Position numbers and translations under genes: made by a program. The notes under the pieces were generated by a model. That model made no database searches, was not told the DNA's origin, and saw only the letters and a list, made by a program, of their open reading frames with translations. Shown here in pieces: positions 60,238 to 64,000 of a stretch of DNA of 64,000 nucleotides; position 1 is the first letter of the stretch, and each line of letters begins with the position of its first letter. The stretch comes from Mycobacterium decipiens (GTDB lineage: Bacteria > Actinomycetota > Actinomycetes > Mycobacteriales > Mycobacteriaceae), in assembly GCF_963853665.1 (NCBI RefSeq), contig NZ_OY970459.1, forward strand, positions 1,674,001 through 1,738,000, read 5' to 3'.

Positions 60238-60488
60238 GCGCGGAGCTGTGTGTGGGGGCGGGTCTGACGCCGCGACACTTTCACCAAAGCGAAGACACGC
60301 CGAAAGGTGTCGCCGCAGATCAAGTTTCGGCGCAACCGCGACCTATGGCTAGCGTTGTCCACGGCAGCGCCGTAAACCGGGCACGAACACGCGTTGTTGA
60401 GATCGGGATCCCGCAACGCAGGCGCACCAGCGCCGGCGCCCTGTTCACGGCCGTGCAGGGTGGGAATCTCGGCGCTTTCGACGCTTGG

Positions 60489-61006
60489 CTACATGAGCTG
60501 CAGATAGACGTAGCCATCGGCATCTGCCGCACCTGCGGTGGGCGCTACCTCGACGCCGGGCACCTCCCGGTCAATACGTTCGTCCGCCACGATCGTGAGG
60601 ATGTCTGCCAAGTCTTCCGTCGACATTGCGAACTCGCGTAGGCGTGCGACCTGCGCGGCTTTCCTTCCGAACCGGTCGGAAAGGTCTTTGCGCTCGGAAA
60701 CGAAAGATCTTGCCGGCGTTCGAGCCTCAGATGCGCGTCAGTCGGGAAGCGGCCCAGTCTGCGCGTGAGCAACGCGAGTCGAAAGAGCAAGCCGTTGTCA
60801 TCAAGCTGCGGGGTATTCATCGAGTTCGGCTCGAAGCCCGCCTCCGTGACAGTGTCGCTCCAAGTCACCCGGTACCGTCCACGCCACGCGCTCTCTGGAA
60901 TTCCGGTCTCAGCGGCAAATCGCGCCCGTCCGGGCGGCCTGCCACCGTTCACCTCCGCCGCTTCCCGGATCTTGGCGAGGATTAGCTCCATTGTGATTGC
61001 CGCCAT
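60489..61006 (-). pseudogene. Frameshifted homing-endonuclease-associated-repeat protein
   Basis: From ATG 61006 the frame encodes ELILAKIREAAEVNGGRPPG, RFAAETGIPESAWRGRYRV and FEPNSMNTPQLDDNGL, like proteins with the homing-endonuclease-associated repeat. At about 60685 a one-base change (likely deletion) breaks the frame after SFPSAKTF. The second frame continues DRFGRKAAQVARLREFA to DGYVYLQLM and TAG at 60489. The combined length is about 170 residues. It could be a true pseudogene or a sequencing error. Confidence 0.6.
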
Positions 61007-61069
61007 ATCGGGATCATAGGTAACCGTTTGGTCTCGGTGTGCCTCCGCAGCTGCGATTGCCGGATTGCC

Positions 61070-61075
61070 TAACAT
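61070..61075 (+). promoter_or_regulatory. Putative -10 box of the penicillin-binding lipoprotein gene
   Basis: TAACAT (TANNNT) ends 8 nt before the ATG at 61084, fitting a short or absent leader. Confidence 0.4.
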
Positions 61076-61083
61076 CAGCCCCA

Positions 61084-62904
61084 ATGGCAACTCTAACCTC
61101 ATCGGTACCGCGGATCGCTGGTCTGGTCGCCGTGGTCGTCATCGCCGCCGCCACCACCCAGGCGTGCACGCCGCGGCCCGAGGGTCCCGGTCCGGCCGCC
61201 GAGAAGTTCTTTGCCGCGCTGGCGATCGGCGATACCGCCACGGCCGCCCTGCTCAGCGACAACCCCAACGAAGCGCGCGAAGCGCTGAACGCAGCTTGGG
61301 CCGGATTGCAGGCCACGCACCTGGATGCGCAGGTCCTCAGCGCGAAGTACGCCGAAGACACCGGCACGGTCGGGTATCGATTCACCTGGCATCTGCCCAA
61401 GGACCGGACCTGGACCTACGACGGCCAGCTGAAGATGGCCCGTGACGAGGGGCACTGGCATGTTCGCTGGGCAACCACCGGACTGCATCCCAAGCTGGGC
61501 GAACACCAGACGTTTGCGCTGCGGGCCGACCCGCCGCGACGCGCCTCGGTGAACGAACTCGGCGGCACCGATGTATTGGCGCCGGGCTACCTGTATCACT
61601 ACACGCTGGACGCCGTCCGGGCGGGTCGCGGCCTGATCGGGACGGCACACGCGGTGGTGGACGCCCTACACCCGTTCAACGACGCGCTGAACGATCCACA
61701 GCTACTCGCCGAACAGGCCAGCTCGTCGACCCAGCCGCTGGATCTGGTCACGCTGCGCGCCGATGACAGCAACCGGGTCGCCGCGGCGATCGGCCAGCTA
61801 CCCGGCGTCGTGATCACGCCGCAGGCCGAGCTTTTGCCGACCGACGAGCATTTCGCGCCGGCGGTGCTCAGTGCGGTCAAGAAGGCCGTGGTCGGCGAGC
61901 TCGACGGGGAGGCGGGCTGGCGGGTGGTCAGCGTCAACCAGAACGGTGTCGATGTCGCGGTGCTGCACGAGGTCGCGCCCTCGCCGGCATCATCGGTGTC
62001 GATCACCTTGGACCGGGCCGTGCAGAACGCCGCCCAACACGCGGTGGATGCTCGGGGTGGCAAGGCGATGATCGTCGTGATCAAACCGTCCACCGGTGAG
62101 ATCCTGGCCATCGCACAGAACGCGGAGGCCGATGCGGACGGCCCGATCGCGACCACCGGTCTGTATCCACCCGGGTCGACGTTCAAGGTGATCACCGCCG
62201 GCGCTGCCGTCGAACGCGACATGGCTACCCCTAACACGATGCTGGGCTGCCCAGGCGAAATCGACATCGGGCATCGCACCATTCCCAACTACGGTGGCTT
62301 CGACCTGGGCGTGGTGCCGATGTCGCGCGCGTTCGCCAGCTCGTGCAACACCACGTTCGCCGAACTGAGCAGCAAGCTGCCCCCCCGTGGTCTGACGCAG
62401 GCGGCCCGCAGCTACGGGATCGGGCTCGACTACCAGGTGGAGGGCATCACCACGATTACCGGCTCGGTGCCGCCGACGGTGGACCTGGCCGAGCGCACCG
62501 AGGACGGCTTCGGCCAGGGCAAGGTGCTGGCCAGCCCGTTCGGCATGGCCCTGGTAGCGGCCACGGTAGCTGCCGGGAAGACCCCGGTTCCACGGCTGAT
62601 CGCCGGCCGGCCGACGGCGGTCGAAGGCGATGCCACACCGATCAGCCCGAAGATGCTCGACGCGCTGCGGCCCATGATGCGGCTGGTGGTGACCAATGGC
62701 ACCGCCAAGGAGATCGCCGGCTGCGGCGAGGTGTTCGGCAAGACCGGTGAAGCCGAGTTCCCGGGCGGATCGCATTCCTGGTTCGCCGGGTACCGCGGTG
62801 ATCTGGCGTTCGCCGCGCTGATCGTCGGGGGTGGTAGCTCGGAATACGCGGTCCGGATGACCAAAGTGATGTTCGAATCGCTGCCGCCGGGCTATCTGAG
62901 CTAG
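61084..62904 (+). CDS. Penicillin-binding lipoprotein (Rv2864c type), class B-like
   Basis: Transpeptidase of 606 residues (M. tuberculosis about 603). Signal peptide with a Cys near residue 28 in TTQACTPRP, an imperfect lipobox. An NTF2-like MecA-N domain (about 35-150) and a dimerisation domain (about 150-290) precede the transpeptidase domain. Active-site motifs: STFK in LYPPGSTFKVITAG, SCN in FASSCNTTF and KTG in FGKTGEAEF. It makes peptidoglycan cross-links and is a possible beta-lactam target. Confidence 0.93.
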   Translation: MATLTSSVPRIAGLVAVVVIAAATTQACTPRPEGPGPAAEKFFAALAIGDTATAALLSDNPNEAREALNAAWAGLQATHLDAQVLSAKYAEDTGTVGYRFTWHLPKDRTWTYDGQLKMARDEGHWHVRWATTGLHPKLGEHQTFALRADPPRRASVNELGGTDVLAPGYLYHYTLDAVRAGRGLIGTAHAVVDALHPFNDALNDPQLLAEQASSSTQPLDLVTLRADDSNRVAAAIGQLPGVVITPQAELLPTDEHFAPAVLSAVKKAVVGELDGEAGWRVVSVNQNGVDVAVLHEVAPSPASSVSITLDRAVQNAAQHAVDARGGKAMIVVIKPSTGEILAIAQNAEADADGPIATTGLYPPGSTFKVITAGAAVERDMATPNTMLGCPGEIDIGHRTIPNYGGFDLGVVPMSRAFASSCNTTFAELSSKLPPRGLTQAARSYGIGLDYQVEGITTITGSVPPTVDLAERTEDGFGQGKVLASPFGMALVAATVAAGKTPVPRLIAGRPTAVEGDATPISPKMLDALRPMMRLVVTNGTAKEIAGCGEVFGKTGEAEFPGGSHSWFAGYRGDLAFAALIVGGGSSEYAVRMTKVMFESLPPGYLS

Positions 62905-62928
62905 TGCGCCTTGACGGCTGGGGCTCTG

Positions 62929-64000
62929 CTACGACCCGGACAACCCGCCCAAGCCGATCAGCACCCCACCGCTGCCGCCGTTGCCGGGGCTGCCGTTGGG
63001 AGAACCGATCCCGCCGTTGCCGCCATTGCCGCCATTGCCGATGAACCAGGCGTCGCCACCACTGGCGCCGTCTCCGCCCTTGCCCGGCGGGGGGGTACCC
63101 ACGGACTCCCCGCCGGAGCCACCCGCGCCGCCATTGCCGATCAGCCCGGCTTTGCCGCCCGCCCCGCCAGCCCCGCCGATGGCAGTACCGATGCCGGCCG
63201 CTCCGCCGTTGCCACCGGCTCCGCCACTGCCGAAGAGCCAGGCGCCGGACCCGCCGGCCCCGCCGATACCTCCGGTGTTCTGGCCGGGACCGGCGGCACC
63301 GCCGGCGCCGCCATTGCCGAACAGCCCAATGGCGTTGCCGCCCGCGCCGCCATTTCCGCCGTTGGCGGTGCCGACTCCGGCGGGCCCGGCATCGCCGCCG
63401 GCCCCGCCGTCGCCGAAGATCAGGCCGCCGACTCCGCCGGCTCCGCCAGTGCCCCCGGCGTTGTGACCGGCCCCGCCGGCGCCGCCGGCACCGCCCGCGC
63501 CGAACAGCCCACCCGGTCCGCCCACTCCGCCGGTGCCGCCAGCTTCGGCCAACGAGGCTCCGCCGACGCCGCCGGCGCCACCCGGACCGAATAGCCCGCC
63601 GGCCCCGCCGGCCCCGCCGGGACCGGCGTTGGCCAGAGATCCCACCTCCTGTCCCAGCCCGCCGGCGCCACCGGTTCCAGCCGTACCAAACAACCCGGCG
63701 TTGCCGCCGGCTCCGCCGGCCCCGGCATTGACGCCGAACCCGCCAGTGCCGCCGGTCCCGCCGATGCCGAACAGCCCGCCGGGGCCCCCTGCCCCGCCAC
63801 TGCCGGCGGGCACGACGGTGGAGCCGCCGCCGTCGCCACCGCTGCCGCCGTTGCCGAGCAGCAGCCCCGCGGCTCCGCCGCGACCGCCATTCTGGCCGGG
63901 CATGCCGGATCCGCCGTTCCCGCCGTTGCCGATCAATATCCCGCCCGGCGCGCCGTCGGCCCCGGTCCCTGGGGCGCCGTTGGCGCCGTTGCCGATCAGC
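62929..64000 (-). CDS. PE_PGRS-family protein, C-terminal part
   Basis: Partial gene: the reading frame runs out of the window at 64000 and stops at 62929, so only the Gly-rich domain is seen (about 357 residues). It consists of GGxGGxGG repeats with blocks like GLFGxGGxGGxGG and [12 protein letters not shown], ending [10 protein letters not shown]. The PE domain should lie upstream, outside the window. In M. tuberculosis the neighbour here is vapBC23, so this PE_PGRS adjacency differs from H37Rv as I recall it. Confidence 0.85.
   Translation of the reverse strand, partial: LIGNGANGAPGTGADGAPGGILIGNGGNGGSGMPGQNGGRGGAAGLLLGNGGSGGDGGGSTVVPAGSGGAGGPGGLFGIGGTGGTGGFGVNAGAGGAGGNAGLFGTAGTGGAGGLGQEVGSLANAGPGGAGGAGGLFGPGGAGGVGGASLAEAGGTGGVGGPGGLFGAGGAGGAGGAGHNAGGTGGAGGVGGLIFGDGGAGGDAGPAGVGTANGGNGGAGGNAIGLFGNGGAGGAAGPGQNTGGIGGAGGSGAWLFGSGGAGGNGGAAGIGTAIGGAGGAGGKAGLIGNGGAGGSGGESVGTPPPGKGGDGASGGDAWFIGNGGNGGNGGIGSPNGSPGNGGSGGVLIGLGGLSGS

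Noticed and set aside
60270..60312. Hairpin GCGACAC..GTGTCGC after the GNAT gene
   Set aside because: It has a bulge and a long loop, so it is too weak to call a terminator.

Overview
The window is a GC-rich chromosomal segment of a slow-growing Mycobacterium closely related to the M. tuberculosis complex. Gene order from ftsY to the Rv2864c-type penicillin-binding protein follows the M. tuberculosis block Rv2921c to Rv2864c, read in reverse. Protein lengths mostly match or differ by a few residues (FdhF 779, ViuB 283, DprA 389, PyrH 261, FrrA 185, Rip1 404). The mpt83-dipZ-mpt70 antigen locus, PPE and PE_PGRS genes, a 53-bp MIRU-type repeat between pyrH and frr, and a reiterated-type hairpin terminator all point to this lineage. 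Several sequence differences and extra genes compared with H37Rv, as I recall it, argue for a sister species or deep branch rather than H37Rv. I do not name a species.

Layout: 0.4-6.2 kb holds ftsY, then amt-glnB-glnD for ammonium uptake and PII signalling. 6.2-16.7 kb has a superfamily II helicase, ffh, two amidohydrolases, the kinase pknI, a TetR regulator, the D,D-carboxypeptidase dacB2 and an NTF2-fold protein. 16.9-22.8 kb is the rpsP-khpA-rimM-trmD operon, lppW, and rplS-lepB-rnhB-DUF2469. 22.8-26.8 kb has a GAF-ANTAR regulator divergent from fdhF-fdhD.

26.8-30.5 kb is an accessory zone of decay. It contains two orphan small ORFs, a GCAC tetranucleotide repeat, an IS3-family transposase remnant, a two-gene catabolic cassette with a broken upstream gene, and a REP13E12-type HNH remnant that has lost its active site. 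30.5-36.6 kb is yraN-comM-dprA-viuB, an FMN alpha-hydroxyacid oxidase and xerC. 36.6-43.3 kb has an F420-type oxidoreductase, PPE45, an M23 peptidase whose gene overlaps PPE45 antisense, rpsB-tsf and an amidase.

43.3-46 kb holds a MarR regulator with a palindrome at its start codon, an MPT63-like secreted protein, a GlnR-like regulator and a CsbD protein. 46-49.7 kb is pyrH-frr-cdsA-rlmN. 49.8-55.6 kb is a secreted thiol-redox and antigen region (mpt53, ccdA-like, Rv2876-like, mpt70, dipZ, mpt83) with two SigK-type promoters, followed by vapBC43. 55.7-60.2 kb is dxr-rip1-ispG-GNAT. 60.5-64 kb has a frameshifted homing-endonuclease-repeat gene, a penicillin-binding lipoprotein, and the 3' part of a PE_PGRS gene that leaves the window.

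Regulatory themes: many starts sit 6-8 nt after a TANNNT box, as expected of leaderless transcripts. The rpsP and rplS operons share one promoter-like block. No tRNA, rRNA or CRISPR array was found. I saw no convincing wholly new system. The most interesting items are the MIRU micro-ORFs coupling pyrH to frr, the decay zone at 26.8-30.5 kb, and the promoter patterns.
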